Both the position numbers and the translations under genes were made by a program. From the NCBI GenBank assembly GCA_016715365.1, contig JADKAM010000004.1, positions 186,001 through 250,000 of the forward strand: DNA of 64,000 nt, in the 5' to 3' direction. How positions within the stretch are numbered: the first letter of the stretch is position 1; each line of letters starts with the position of its first letter. This document shows, piece after piece, positions 15,958 through 24,588 of the stretch. Below the pieces are notes generated by a model. The model was not told the origin of the DNA and did no database searches. It saw only the letters and a program-made list of their open reading frames with translations. This DNA is from Chitinophagaceae bacterium. GTDB taxonomy: Bacteria; Bacteroidota; Bacteroidia; Chitinophagales; Chitinophagaceae.

Positions 15958-17025
15958 TTACGCATTCCTGTTAATACAATTTAAATCTTCAAAAGCCACT
16001 TCTAACCGTTTAATAAAACTCTCTTCTCCTTTGCGTAACCAAACCCTTGGGTCGTAGTGTTTCTTATTGGGTTTATCATCTCCATCGGGATTGCCCAGCT
16101 GGCCCTGTAGGTAGGCTTCGTTCTTTTTATAGTTTTCTAAAATACCTTCCCAGAATGCCCACTGCAGATCGGTATCAATATTCATTTTTATGGCACCGTA
16201 ACTGATAGCTTCCCGTATTTGATTTTGCGGAGAACCGCTGCCACCGTGAAATACAAAGTAAACCGGCTTTTCGCCAGTGTTGAGGGTTTTGGTAATATAG
16301 TCCTGGCTGTTTTTTAAAATGATAGGTGTTAACTGCACATTGCCCGATTTGTAAACACCATGAACATTGCCAAATGCTGCGGCTATGGTAAACAGTTTTC
16401 CAACCTTACTTAACGCTGTGTAAGAATAGGCTACATGTTCGGGTTGTGTATATAATTTAGCATTGTCAATATCACTGTTATCTACACCATCCTCTTCACC
16501 ACCAGTTACACCTAATTCAATTTCAATACTCATACCTAATGGTGCCATGCGTTTGTAAAATTCTACCGATGTGGCTATGTTTTCTTCAATCGGTTCTTCC
16601 GAAAGATCAAGCATATGAGAGCTGTATAAAGGCCTTCCTTTTTCTTTGTAAAACTGTTCGCCGGCATCTATTAAGCCGCTAACCCAGGGTAACCATTTTT
16701 TTGCTGCATGGTCGGTATGTAATACAACCGGCACGCCGTAATACCTGGCTACATTATGAATATGCAATGCACCCGAAACACCGCCGGAAATATTGCCTTG
16801 CAACTGATCATTGGGCATTCCTTTACCCGCAATAAACTGGGCACCTCCATTACTAAACTGTATAATAACCGGAGAATTTACTTTTGCAGCCGCTTCTAAA
16901 GTAGCATTGATAGTATTAGTGCCAATTGTATTTACTGCTGGTAACGCAAACTCATTGTCTTTTGCATCGTTGTATAATGCTTCTAATTCGGCACCAAATA
17001 AAACGCCGGAACTGTATTTACTCAT
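15958..17025 (-). CDS. fbaA: Class II fructose-bisphosphate aldolase
   Basis: 355 residues, the length of the class IIA (E. coli FbaA-like) type. It splits fructose 1,6-bisphosphate into dihydroxyacetone phosphate and glyceraldehyde 3-phosphate. Zinc and catalytic landmarks are HTDHAAKKW at about residue 108, IEIELGVTGGEEDGVDN, AAFGNVHGVY and VFHGGSGSP (phosphate-binding). A TACATTTG box lies 16 nt before the ATG. accD follows on the same strand. Confidence 0.96.
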   Translation of the reverse strand: MSKYSSGVLFGAELEALYNDAKDNEFALPAVNTIGTNTINATLEAAAKVNSPVIIQFSNGGAQFIAGKGMPNDQLQGNISGGVSGALHIHNVARYYGVPVVLHTDHAAKKWLPWVSGLIDAGEQFYKEKGRPLYSSHMLDLSEEPIEENIATSVEFYKRMAPLGMSIEIELGVTGGEEDGVDNSDIDNAKLYTQPEHVAYSYTALSKVGKLFTIAAAFGNVHGVYKSGNVQLTPIILKNSQDYITKTLNTGEKPVYFVFHGGSGSPQNQIREAISYGAIKMNIDTDLQWAFWEGILENYKKNEAYLQGQLGNPDGDDKPNKKHYDPRVWLRKGEESFIKRLEVAFEDLNCINRNA

Positions 17026-17041
17026 AAGTAGTTATTTTTTA

Positions 17042-17049
17042 CAAATGTA
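17042..17049 (-). promoter_or_regulatory. -7 box TACATTTG of the aldolase gene
   Basis: Reverse-strand match to TAnnTTTG, 16 nt before the ATG at 17025. Confidence 0.5.
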
Positions 17050-17063
17050 AGGAAGATGACCGA

Positions 17064-17843
17064 TTAATTAATGCCCTGAATTTGAGCAATTAACCGGGTA
17101 AAATATGCCGGTGATTGCAGCATCCTGCTTCCGTACCAGCTAAAGAATTCACCATCTGCCAATATTATTTTTATGCCGGGCAGTTGTTTACTTAATTCGT
17201 TAATATGTTTTTGTTTAAAAGGATAGGGCTCGGAGGACAATAAAAGCAATTCGCAATGTGCCATTGGCAAATCTCCAATGTCAATGTGAGGGTATCGGGC
17301 GAGACCGGCAAATATGTTTTCAAAACCACCTTGCAGCATCATATCATTTATAAATGTATCGCCACCAACTGTCATATAGGGCTCCCGCCAGATAAGATAA
17401 GCTGTTTTTAAAGAGTTTTCCATTTTGGGCATTTCATCAAAAGCCTTGCTTATTTTGCTTATTAAAGCACCTGCGGCAGCTGATTTACCGGTTAGTGTTC
17501 CAATATCTGCAATCATCTGCATCGCATCCGCCAGGTTATTTATATCACTTACCCAAACCGGATAATCTGCTGCCAGCGCATCAATCTGTTCTTTCACATT
17601 TTCTTCTTTATTGGCAATGATGAGATCGGGTTGTAGCTTCAGTACTTTATCAATATTTACCGTTTTGGTGCCGCCAATCTTTTCTTTTGTTTTAAACCAG
17701 CCTGGTGGATGAACGCAAAACTTAGTGATACCAACAGTTTCGTCTTCTAATCCAAGATCAGATAATAATTCTGTTTGTGAGGGAACCAGCGAAATAATTC
17801 TTTTGGGAATGTAATTAAGATTGGAGGTTTGCTGTAATATCAT
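17064..17843 (-). CDS. BtuF-like helical-backbone metal receptor without signal peptide
   Basis: 259 residues covering a whole class III substrate-binding fold: RIISLVPSQTELLSDLG, the VNIDKVLKLQPDLIIAN strand, a long backbone helix and a C-terminal half with FFSWYGSRMLQSP. Relatives bind cobalamin, heme or iron chelates for ABC import. There is no signal peptide or lipobox before the domain, so the protein should be cytosolic as called, and no permease or ATPase gene is near. No cobalamin riboswitch is visible upstream, so the ligand is unknown. A TAATTTTA box sits 3 nt before the ATG. Confidence 0.75.
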   Translation of the reverse strand: MILQQTSNLNYIPKRIISLVPSQTELLSDLGLEDETVGITKFCVHPPGWFKTKEKIGGTKTVNIDKVLKLQPDLIIANKEENVKEQIDALAADYPVWVSDINNLADAMQMIADIGTLTGKSAAAGALISKISKAFDEMPKMENSLKTAYLIWREPYMTVGGDTFINDMMLQGGFENIFAGLARYPHIDIGDLPMAHCELLLLSSEPYPFKQKHINELSKQLPGIKIILADGEFFSWYGSRMLQSPAYFTRLIAQIQGIN

Positions 17844-17878
17844 TGCTAAAATTAGCCATAATTGAAAATATAAAACAT

Positions 17879-17924
17879 AAAAAAACTTCCACTAAACCTG
17901 TCGTAATCAGGTGTGTGTGGAAGT
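17879..17924 (-). terminator. Terminator of the repeat-peptide unit
   Basis: On the minus strand ACTTCCAC pairs with GTGGAAGT around an inner CACCTG/CAGGT stem and is followed by seven T. It ends the minus-strand unit before the BtuF-like gene. The plus-strand side also has a T-run, so it may work both ways. Confidence 0.8.
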
Positions 17925-18033
17925 CCAATTTTTTAACCAGCCAAGCACAGGCGGTTCTTTCAGGATTTTGGAAATTGCTTTTCAAAGGGGGTTACCTTTT
18001 ATGGAGCATTTCCTTTAATAAGTTATCCTGGTT

Positions 18034-18319
18034 TCAGTGTTCTTCATTTTCGCCATCATCGCTTTTAAGGGCATAGGCAGGATATTGGTTTTTTTTGGTT
18101 TTTCGGCTATCATCGCTTTTTACAGCATAAGCCAGGATATTGGTATTTTTTTGGTTTTTTGCCATCATCGCTTTTAAAGGCATAGGCAGGAAATTGGTTT
18201 TTATTACTTTCAGATCAGTTGGTTTTTCATCAGGACAAGATCTTCAAGCGTAAAATCGGTTTTTAAAAATGAAAAGAAGTTGACTGATATTGGATTGTTT
18301 GATGGTTCTTCACAAACAT
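18034..18319 (-). pseudogene. Repeat-peptide gene split over frames, RiPP-precursor-like
   Basis: On the minus strand three 54-55-bp repeats encode KNQFPAYAFKSDDGKK, then NTNILAYAVKSDDSRK, then KNQYPAYALKSDDGEN followed by EEH and a stop. The last two lie in an intact 44-codon ORF (18034-18168); the first is in another frame. A leader-like segment upstream (FFSFLKTDFTLEDLVLMKNQ, 18210-18338) is in a third frame, and the best ATG is at 18319. Single-base changes would join all parts into one peptide of about 95 residues. Repeated acidic cores after a leader recall graspetide-type RiPP precursors, but no ATP-grasp or other modifying enzyme is near. The unit has a possible promoter and a good terminator. 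From 18404 to 18626 I see only a short hairpin with a T-run near 18425-18447. Confidence 0.5.
18052..18207. repeat. Three tandem 54-55-bp repeats
   Basis: Copies begin at 18052, 18106 and 18161 (plus strand, starting GC[CT]ATCATCGCTTTT). Unit length differs by one base, which changes the reading frame between copies. There are no spacers, so it is not a CRISPR array. Confidence 0.85.
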
Positions 18320-18395
18320 TGGATTGAATTCTTTGGTTTTAATCAGGATTTTGGATAATGATTGATATTTAATTCCTATCAATCAACTTCTGACA

Positions 18396-18403
18396 CAAAG
18401 ATG
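18396..18403 (-). promoter_or_regulatory. Possible -7 box CATCTTTG
   Basis: A seven-of-eight fit to TAnnTTTG (C for the first T) 77 nt upstream of the putative ATG at 18319. No -33 element is clear. Confidence 0.35.
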
Positions 18404-18626
18404 CAACAGTTTAACATTCCTTTATAGAGCGATATTGCTCTTTTTTTGTGCTACTGCAATTACTACCATACTCGTAATTATCCATTTTTGATTATAGAAT
18501 AGTTACGCTTTTAAGTATCGTAAAAATACGTACATGACTTGATGATATTTTCGCATGCAATGCTTCCTGTATTGATGAAATACAGAACAGTATTGCTTTA
18601 CATGCCTTCGTAAATTAACGGTATGA

Positions 18627-19982
18627 CTATTTGGTAAGACTCTGGATGATGTCGTATTTGGTAACAATATGAAAACTGCCGCTTTCATCCCTGCTTAAAA
18701 CGGCTCCGTTTTCTTTGGTAATAAATGTACTTAAACGCTCTACGGGCGTCTCAAAAGCTACTTCAGGATAGGCTTTTTCCATAACAGATTCAACTGTTTG
18801 GGTTTTAATATCGGGATTGTTTAAAATTTTATTAAATAAACCGCTTGCAGAAATAGCGCCAATACTGGTTTCTTTATCCATTACCGGAATATTTTCAATA
18901 TCGTATTTCCGCATCAGTTCAATAGCGTCTGCTACTGTATTTTCTTTACCCAGGTTTATCAGTCGTTGCTTACCACGGCCTCCAACCAGATCCTTAAAGG
19001 TTTTTACATCTAAAAAGCCCCTTTCAAGCATCCATTCGTCGTTGTATACCTTGCCCACATACCGGCTACCATGGTCATGAAATATCAATACTACCACATC
19101 ATCTTTCTTTAACTGGTCTTTAAGCTGCATCATACCCTGTAAGCAACTGCCGGCACTATACCCGCAAAACATACCCTCTTCCTTTGCAATGCGCCTGGCC
19201 ATTACTGCGCCGTCTTTATCAGTAACCTTTGTAAACTCATCAATTACACTCATATCGTAGTTGGCAGGTACAAAATCTTCCCCAAACCCTTCACTTATAT
19301 AGGGGTAAACTTCTTTCTGATCAAGCTCGCCTGTCTCAAAATATTTTTTCAACAAAGATCCATAACTATCAATGGCCCATACTTTTATGTCAGGATTTTT
19401 TTCTTTTAAATATTTGCCAGTACCTACGATGGTACCACCTGTGCCGGTTGCAACAACCAGGTGTGTTACCTTGCCCTCGGTCTGTTCCCAAATCTCCGGT
19501 CCGGTTTGTTCGTAGTGTGCCTGGCGGTTGGCTAAGTTGTCGTATTGGTTTACATACCAGCTATTAGGCACTTCGGTAGCCAGGCGTTTTGATACTGAAT
19601 AGTAACTGCGTGGATCTTCTGGCTCCACATTGGTAGGGCAAACAATCACTTCGGCGCCAACTGCTTTTAAAATATCTGCTTTTTCCTTTGATTGCTTATC
19701 GGTGGTAGTAAAAATGCATTTGTATCCTTTTACACAGGCGGCCAGGGCTAATCCCATACCGGTGTTGCCACTTGTGCCTTCAATGATGGTTCCTCCGGGC
19801 TTTATTTTTCCTTCCTGTTCAGCAACTTCCAGCATTTTTAATGCCATGCGGTCTTTTATACTATTGCCCGGATTAAAGTACTCAACTTTTGCCAGCACCG
19901 TGCAAGGCAGGTGTTTGGTAATATTGTTTAATTTGATAAGAGGAGTATTGCCTATTGTATCAAGAATGTTATTTAGCCACAT
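18627..19982 (-). CDS. Cystathionine beta-synthase with CBS domains
   Basis: 451 residues. The N-terminal PLP domain (1-320) has the lysine motif NPGNSIKDR, the phosphate loop EGTSGNTGMGLAL, and the PLP-binding GTGGTIVGTG. The C-terminal 110 residues form a CBS pair (TVADAIELMRKYDIENIPVMD). It condenses serine (or O-acetylserine) with homocysteine or sulfide; the CBS pair suggests cystathionine beta-synthase rather than simple cysteine synthase, and possibly regulation by an adenosyl ligand. A TACCTTTG box lies 21 nt upstream of the ATG. Confidence 0.9.
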   Translation of the reverse strand: MWLNNILDTIGNTPLIKLNNITKHLPCTVLAKVEYFNPGNSIKDRMALKMLEVAEQEGKIKPGGTIIEGTSGNTGMGLALAACVKGYKCIFTTTDKQSKEKADILKAVGAEVIVCPTNVEPEDPRSYYSVSKRLATEVPNSWYVNQYDNLANRQAHYEQTGPEIWEQTEGKVTHLVVATGTGGTIVGTGKYLKEKNPDIKVWAIDSYGSLLKKYFETGELDQKEVYPYISEGFGEDFVPANYDMSVIDEFTKVTDKDGAVMARRIAKEEGMFCGYSAGSCLQGMMQLKDQLKKDDVVVLIFHDHGSRYVGKVYNDEWMLERGFLDVKTFKDLVGGRGKQRLINLGKENTVADAIELMRKYDIENIPVMDKETSIGAISASGLFNKILNNPDIKTQTVESVMEKAYPEVAFETPVERLSTFITKENGAVLSRDESGSFHIVTKYDIIQSLTK

Positions 19983-20002
19983 ATAGAATCGTTATTTTGC
20001 GG

Positions 20003-20010
20003 CAAAGGTA
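20003..20010 (-). promoter_or_regulatory. -7 box TACCTTTG
   Basis: Reverse-strand match to TAnnTTTG, 20 nt before the cystathionine beta-synthase ATG. Confidence 0.5.
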
Positions 20011-20065
20011 ATTTTTTTAGTTTAAGAAGCTGATGTGTTTTGTATTGCATGATATTGGCAAAAAT

Positions 20066-20090
20066 GGCTGCGTTTAATACAGCCTTTTTT
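20066..20090. terminator. Possible bidirectional terminator
   Basis: GGCTG/CAGCC stem with a 9-nt loop, A-run before and T-run after, so it can act on either strand. It would end the protease/barrel unit before the cystathionine beta-synthase gene. A second hairpin (TAGCACC/GGTGCTA, 20123-20144) lies between it and the dead barrel gene. The rest of the 289-nt gap is featureless. Confidence 0.5.
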
Positions 20091-20271
20091 GCAAGTAATA
20101 ACAATGTTTGTTTAATTATGGTTAGCACCGCCCAGCGGGTGCTACATTCTGTATTTTCAGGTGCTAAAGGGCTGGATTGAATCAGTTTAATTTTTCTGGA
20201 TTAATTATTAACGGAAGTATAATTGTTGAATTTTATTGTTGATTTTTTATTTATGAGTGTAAAGGTTATTT

Positions 20272-21080
20272 TTATAAATCAAACGTAAGCTTTAACTGTG
20301 TTGTATAAAAGCTATCCTTTTTATCAGGATTGCCACGCGGCAGCGACAGGTTTTAGGATAAGTTTCTCCACCAACTTCATTACCACGCCATGTAAACCTG
20401 GCTGTTGCAGGGTTTCGGACATCCAGTAATGTTTTATTTGGATAACCTTTGTAGCTAACATCATCCAGATAATCTGTGCTGATTATGCGGTAGTTTAAAT
20501 CCAAAGAAAGCGTTACTCTATCATTCACCGGGAATTTTACACCAATTCCCAGAGGAAATTCAAGAGCAGCAGTACTGTACATTCCAGGATAACCTGCAAG
20601 TCCCTGTCCTTCGGTACCAAGTTCTTACAGATATTGTTTATAACCGGAAACATCCAGTGCATAAGGTTTAAAAAGCATTACGCCAACGCCTGCAGATATA
20701 TAGGGACTTAATGAAAATTTATCCAAATCGAATATTGTATATTCTCCGGAAATTGCAAAATCAAAAACATTGGATTTAAAACTAAGGTTCCTGTCTTTAT
20801 GAGCACCGCCCTTTTTACTATCAGCCCCCTGAAGCTTTTGCATTCCTACATCTAACCTGGCAGCAAGTTTGTTTGTAAATGAATAAAATGTTCCTATACT
20901 TAAAGAATAACTGGTTTGCGTGAATATTCCGTTTTTCTCCATCAGGTCGCCATAATAATTTGCCGTACCTGCACCTGCTGAAATTTTGAATTTAGAAGGG
21001 GTTACTACATTATCGAGATTTATGGGAGATTTCTGGGCATTGGTATTTACAGTTAGTAATACCCCAAATAAAATCCCCAT
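20272..21080 (-). pseudogene. PorG-like (DUF6089-type) outer-membrane barrel, inactivated
   Basis: Similar to the small T9SS-associated barrel family by YYGDL near the N-terminus and its beta-strand pattern (FSLSPYISAGVGVMLFKPYA). Three lesions are visible. An in-frame TAA at 20625 cuts YKQYL from ELGTEGQG. A one-base loss in an A-run near 20346 shifts the end; restored, the tail reads FYTTQLKLTFDL and stops at 20272, a typical barrel end. The signal peptide MGILFGVLLTVNTNAQ has no basic N-region, so the true start may be lost. It begins 10 nt after the protease stop. Confidence 0.7.
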
Positions 21081-21090
21081 AAACTAAGTA

Positions 21091-22686
21091 TTATTTATTA
21101 GTCTCTATGATTTCCAAAGCTTTTTTAATCCCTTCATCTGTAGTATTTATCACTTCAAAATAACCCTCATTACGCCATATCTGTCGTGCAATAGAAGACC
21201 TGATTTGATTGGATAAGCTGGATTTTTCTTTTGCCGAAACTATACTGATATTGATTGAATCTTTTGCGGCAGCATCAGTAAATTGTTTCCAGTTTTCGTC
21301 ACTTAAACTGAACCCCTTAATAAAATCAGCGGGGGATTTAAAAGTTTTTATTAAAGCCTGGTTTTGAAGATAAAAATTATACGCAAAACTGCTTATGGTA
21401 CTCTTGTTGTAAATAGCAGCCGAATTTTTACTAAAACCACTTGTATCCATAGCTATAAAGTAATCAGGGGCAATACCTCCTTTGGCATAAACCGTTTTAC
21501 CACCCTTGGTTTTATAAGCTTTACCCGAATTGTTCTTTACTGAATCAGCGTAAGTCGTTTCAGGATCATGGTACCGATTGCTGACTTCATCGTAATATGC
21601 TCTTTCGCCATTGGTATAAGGCCTTTGTATGCTTCTGCCAATTGGAGTATAGTAACGGGCTATAGTAAGCCGCAATGCACTTTTATCGCTCAGGTCAAAC
21701 TGTTCCTGCACCAGGCCCTTACCAAAACTGCGCCTGCCAACAATGGTTGCCCGGTCCCAATCCTGCAGGGCGCCAATTAATATTTCGCTGGCACTGGCAC
21801 TGCCTTCATCAGCCAAAACAACCAACTTCCCGGTTTCAAACTGGCCATTCCGGCGGCAGCGGTATTCTTTTTTATCAACGTGTTTTCCTTCAGTGTAGGT
21901 AATCAGTTTATCACCATCTAAAAATTCATCGGCTATTTCCACTGCCTGGTCCAAAATACCTCCGCCATTGCCTCTTAAATCAAGTATCAGTTTCTGCAAA
22001 CCGGCTTTCTTCAATGGTTCCAATGCTTCCATAAACTCACGGTAAGTTACCGATGAGAATTTGTTCAATCTGATATAACCAATTTCTTTGGTCATCATAT
22101 AACTGGCATCTACACTCACCAGCGGAATGGCATCACGGGTAATAACAGCCTGCTTTGTAGCAGCATTGCGTAAGTAAGTGATGGTAACTTTTGTCCCCCT
22201 TTCGCCACGAAGTTTTTTTCTGTATGCATCTGCATCAGTTTTGTTACCGGCCACCAGGCTGTCATCAATTTTAATAAACTTATCGCCGGTAACCAAACCA
22301 GCTTTAAAACCAGGCCCGTCTTTTAAAACATTAATCACATTCAGGGTATCATTAAAAATATTGAACTCAATGCCGATACCAAAGAACTTACCGGCCAGGT
22401 CTTCATTTACCATTTGCAGTTCTTCGGCAGGTATAAAAACAGAGTGTGGGTCTAATTTACTTAACATGGCCTGAATGGCAGTGTCAGCAAGCTTATCAAG
22501 CTCCACATCATCTACATAGCGGTTCTTTATCAGGTCCATTATTTCCTCAACCGGCCTTCGTTTTTCTGCAAAAAAGAAACTTTTGCCGGGCATACTATCC
22601 CTCATTTTATAACCGAAGTACATGCCAACAATCATTGTTATACTAAACAGTAAGGGCAACCAAACCTGTATTTTATTGTTATTCAT
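21091..22686 (-). CDS. S41 C-terminal processing peptidase
   Basis: 531 residues. N-terminal membrane helix or signal anchor (VWLPLLFSITMIVGMYFGY), then a helical part, a PDZ domain at about 85-170 (GIGIEFNIFNDTLNVINVL), and the S41 catalytic domain. The nucleophile Ser lies in DEGSASASEIL and the general-base Lys in RRSFGKGLVQ. A C-terminal extension of about 150 residues follows. It cleaves proteins from their C-termini in the periplasm. A TATCTTCG box lies 4 nt before the ATG. The dead PorG-like gene follows it by 10 nt. Confidence 0.93.
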   Translation of the reverse strand: MNNNKIQVWLPLLFSITMIVGMYFGYKMRDSMPGKSFFFAEKRRPVEEIMDLIKNRYVDDVELDKLADTAIQAMLSKLDPHSVFIPAEELQMVNEDLAGKFFGIGIEFNIFNDTLNVINVLKDGPGFKAGLVTGDKFIKIDDSLVAGNKTDADAYRKKLRGERGTKVTITYLRNAATKQAVITRDAIPLVSVDASYMMTKEIGYIRLNKFSSVTYREFMEALEPLKKAGLQKLILDLRGNGGGILDQAVEIADEFLDGDKLITYTEGKHVDKKEYRCRRNGQFETGKLVVLADEGSASASEILIGALQDWDRATIVGRRSFGKGLVQEQFDLSDKSALRLTIARYYTPIGRSIQRPYTNGERAYYDEVSNRYHDPETTYADSVKNNSGKAYKTKGGKTVYAKGGIAPDYFIAMDTSGFSKNSAAIYNKSTISSFAYNFYLQNQALIKTFKSPADFIKGFSLSDENWKQFTDAAAKDSINISIVSAKEKSSLSNQIRSSIARQIWRNEGYFEVINTTDEGIKKALEIIETNK

Positions 22687-22690
22687 TTTG

Positions 22691-22698
22691 CGAAGATA
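22691..22698 (-). promoter_or_regulatory. -7-like box TATCTTCG four nt before ATG
   Basis: One mismatch to TAnnTTTG, with the same 4-nt spacing to the ATG as at 7026, 46945 and 49082. Confidence 0.4.
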
Positions 22699-22862
22699 GG
22701 AAGAAGCTACAAGGGAAACAGCTGCAAGGGAGAAACCTGTTACACTAAAGGTGCCCGCAGGTTTCTAAAAGGAGGTTTTATTATTTTGCTTATCCATTGC
22801 AGCCAGTAACTTGCAGCTTTATTATCAAAATGAATTAACTTCAAACTAAATAGCGTTTTTAA

Positions 22863-23702
22863 ATGGCAATTAAATTAATAGCAGACAGCGGTTCTACAAA
22901 AACAGAGTGGTGTTTAATGAATGGGAAATCGGTAAAAACCTTTTATACACAGGGATTAAGCCCTTATTTTCTTTCGGCAGAGCAAATAGAATATGTAATT
23001 AATGAAGAACTGAAAGTGAAGTTTAAAAAAACAGAGCCCGACGAAATTTATTTTTATGGTACCGGTTGCAGCAATGCAGATAATGTGAAGCTGGTTAAAA
23101 AAGCGGTTCAAAAAGTATTTAACGATGCAAAAATATTTGTTGATCACGACCTGATGGGTGCTGCCAAAGCGCTTTGCGGACACGACAAAGGCATTGCCTG
23201 TATTTTGGGCACCGGTTCAAACTCCTGTTATTATAACGGCAAAAAGATAGTTAAAAACAGTCCGGGCCTGGGTTATGTACTGGGCGATGAAGGAAGCGGC
23301 GCCTACATGGGCAGAAAAGTAATTCAGTATTTTTTATACAAAACATTTGATGAAGACCTGATGGACCGTTTTAATGCCAGGTATAATACCAACAGCGACG
23401 AAATACTGAGTGCAGTTTATAAAAAACCTTTACCCAACCGTTACCTGGCTGCCTTTACCGATTTTTTAGTGGAGAACCGTGGCCATTATATGGTTGAGAA
23501 TATTATTGAAGACAGTTTTAATGATTTCTTTTTTAACCATATATACAAGTACCGTGAAAGCTGGACAATGCCCATCAATTTTACCGGCAGCGTTGCTTTT
23601 GGTTTTAAAGATGTTTTAAAAGATATGTGCAGTTCGTTTGAACTGCAGTTGGGAAAAGTAATTAAAAAACCTATGGAAGGTTTAATCAAATTTCATCAGT
23701 AA
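22863..23702 (+). CDS. BadF/NagK-family sugar kinase
   Basis: 279 residues of the BadF/BadG ASKHA family, similar to N-acetylglucosamine or N-acetylmuramate kinases. Phosphate-1 loop LIADSGSTKTEW at residue 5, CILGTGSNSCYY (phosphate-2) at about 119, and GYVLGDEGSGAYMG (sugar-site). murQ begins 3 nt after its stop, so the pair likely works in cell-wall amino-sugar recycling: this enzyme phosphorylates the free sugar and MurQ removes lactate. The exact sugar cannot be told from sequence alone. Confidence 0.85.
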   Translation: MAIKLIADSGSTKTEWCLMNGKSVKTFYTQGLSPYFLSAEQIEYVINEELKVKFKKTEPDEIYFYGTGCSNADNVKLVKKAVQKVFNDAKIFVDHDLMGAAKALCGHDKGIACILGTGSNSCYYNGKKIVKNSPGLGYVLGDEGSGAYMGRKVIQYFLYKTFDEDLMDRFNARYNTNSDEILSAVYKKPLPNRYLAAFTDFLVENRGHYMVENIIEDSFNDFFFNHIYKYRESWTMPINFTGSVAFGFKDVLKDMCSSFELQLGKVIKKPMEGLIKFHQ

Positions 23703-23705
23703 ACA

Positions 23706-24521
23706 ATGGCGTTTAACAGAGTAACAGAATCAGAATCAAATTACAGGCATCTGGAAAAAATGTCTGTAAAGGAGCTATTAACCAATATTAATAAAGAAGA
23801 CAGCCTGGTGCCGGCAGCCGTTGAAAAAGCGATCCCCCAGATTGATCTGCTGGTACAGGTAATTGCTGATAAGATGCTGGCCGGTGGCCGGCTTTTCTAT
23901 ATTGGAGCGGGCACAAGCGGCCGGTTGGGAGTTGTAGATGCCAGTGAATGCCCGCCTACTTATGGTGTGCCTGCAGGATTGGTTATTGCCATTATTGCCG
24001 GTGGCCAAAAAGCCATTACCGAAGCAGTGGAATTTGCAGAAGATGATACGGAGCAGGGTTGGCTTGATCTGCAGGAGCATGACGTTAGTGAAAAAGATGT
24101 GGTGATTGGTATAGCTGCCGGCGGAACCACCCCTTATGTAATTGCTGCATTGAAAAAATGCAGGGCCAATAAAATTATAACAGGCAGTATTTCCTGTAAT
24201 CCGGATGCTCCTTTAAGTGCCGCTGCAGATTACCCGATTGAAGCCGTGGTAGGACCGGAATTTGTTACCGGCAGTACCCGTATGAAAAGCGGTACAGCAC
24301 AAAAATTAATTCTGAATATGATCTCTACATCTGCGATGATACAATTGGGAAGGGTAGAAGATAATAAAATGGTGAACATGCAATTGACCAATGAAAAACT
24401 GGTTGACCGGGGAGTGAAAATGCTGATGGAGAAAATGCAGACTGATGATTATGAAGCGGCAAAAACTATACTCCTGCGATCGGGCAGCGTTAAAAAATCG
24501 CTGGAGAATAACCATTCATAA
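23706..24521 (+). CDS. murQ: N-acetylmuramic acid 6-phosphate etherase
   Basis: 271 residues. It cleaves the lactyl ether of MurNAc 6-phosphate to GlcNAc 6-phosphate in peptidoglycan recycling. It has a SIS fold with LFYIGAGTSGRLGVVDASECPPTYG (active-site Glu in SEC), GIAAGGTTPYV and VTGSTRMKSGTAQK. Family members are about 300 residues; the slightly short C-terminus is within range. It is tightly coupled to the sugar kinase gene upstream. Confidence 0.95.
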   Translation: MAFNRVTESESNYRHLEKMSVKELLTNINKEDSLVPAAVEKAIPQIDLLVQVIADKMLAGGRLFYIGAGTSGRLGVVDASECPPTYGVPAGLVIAIIAGGQKAITEAVEFAEDDTEQGWLDLQEHDVSEKDVVIGIAAGGTTPYVIAALKKCRANKIITGSISCNPDAPLSAAADYPIEAVVGPEFVTGSTRMKSGTAQKLILNMISTSAMIQLGRVEDNKMVNMQLTNEKLVDRGVKMLMEKMQTDDYEAAKTILLRSGSVKKSLENNHS

Positions 24522-24588
24522 AAAAACCTTGGTTGATTTATGTAATTTGACTAATTTACGTATCTAATTGTTAAATAAAACTCCTCTT

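Noticed and set aside
17844..18060. Cobalamin riboswitch before the BtuF-like gene
   Set aside because: The conserved B12-box and core elements are not visible, and a terminator separates the region from the gene.
17843..18076. 77-codon plus-strand ORF over the peptide unit
   Set aside because: It runs antisense to the terminator and repeats, has no recognisable domain, and its hydrophobic composition comes from the T-rich complement of the repeat coding strand.
18052..18207. CRISPR array
   Set aside because: Copies are directly tandem with no unique spacers and they code similar peptides; no cas genes are present.
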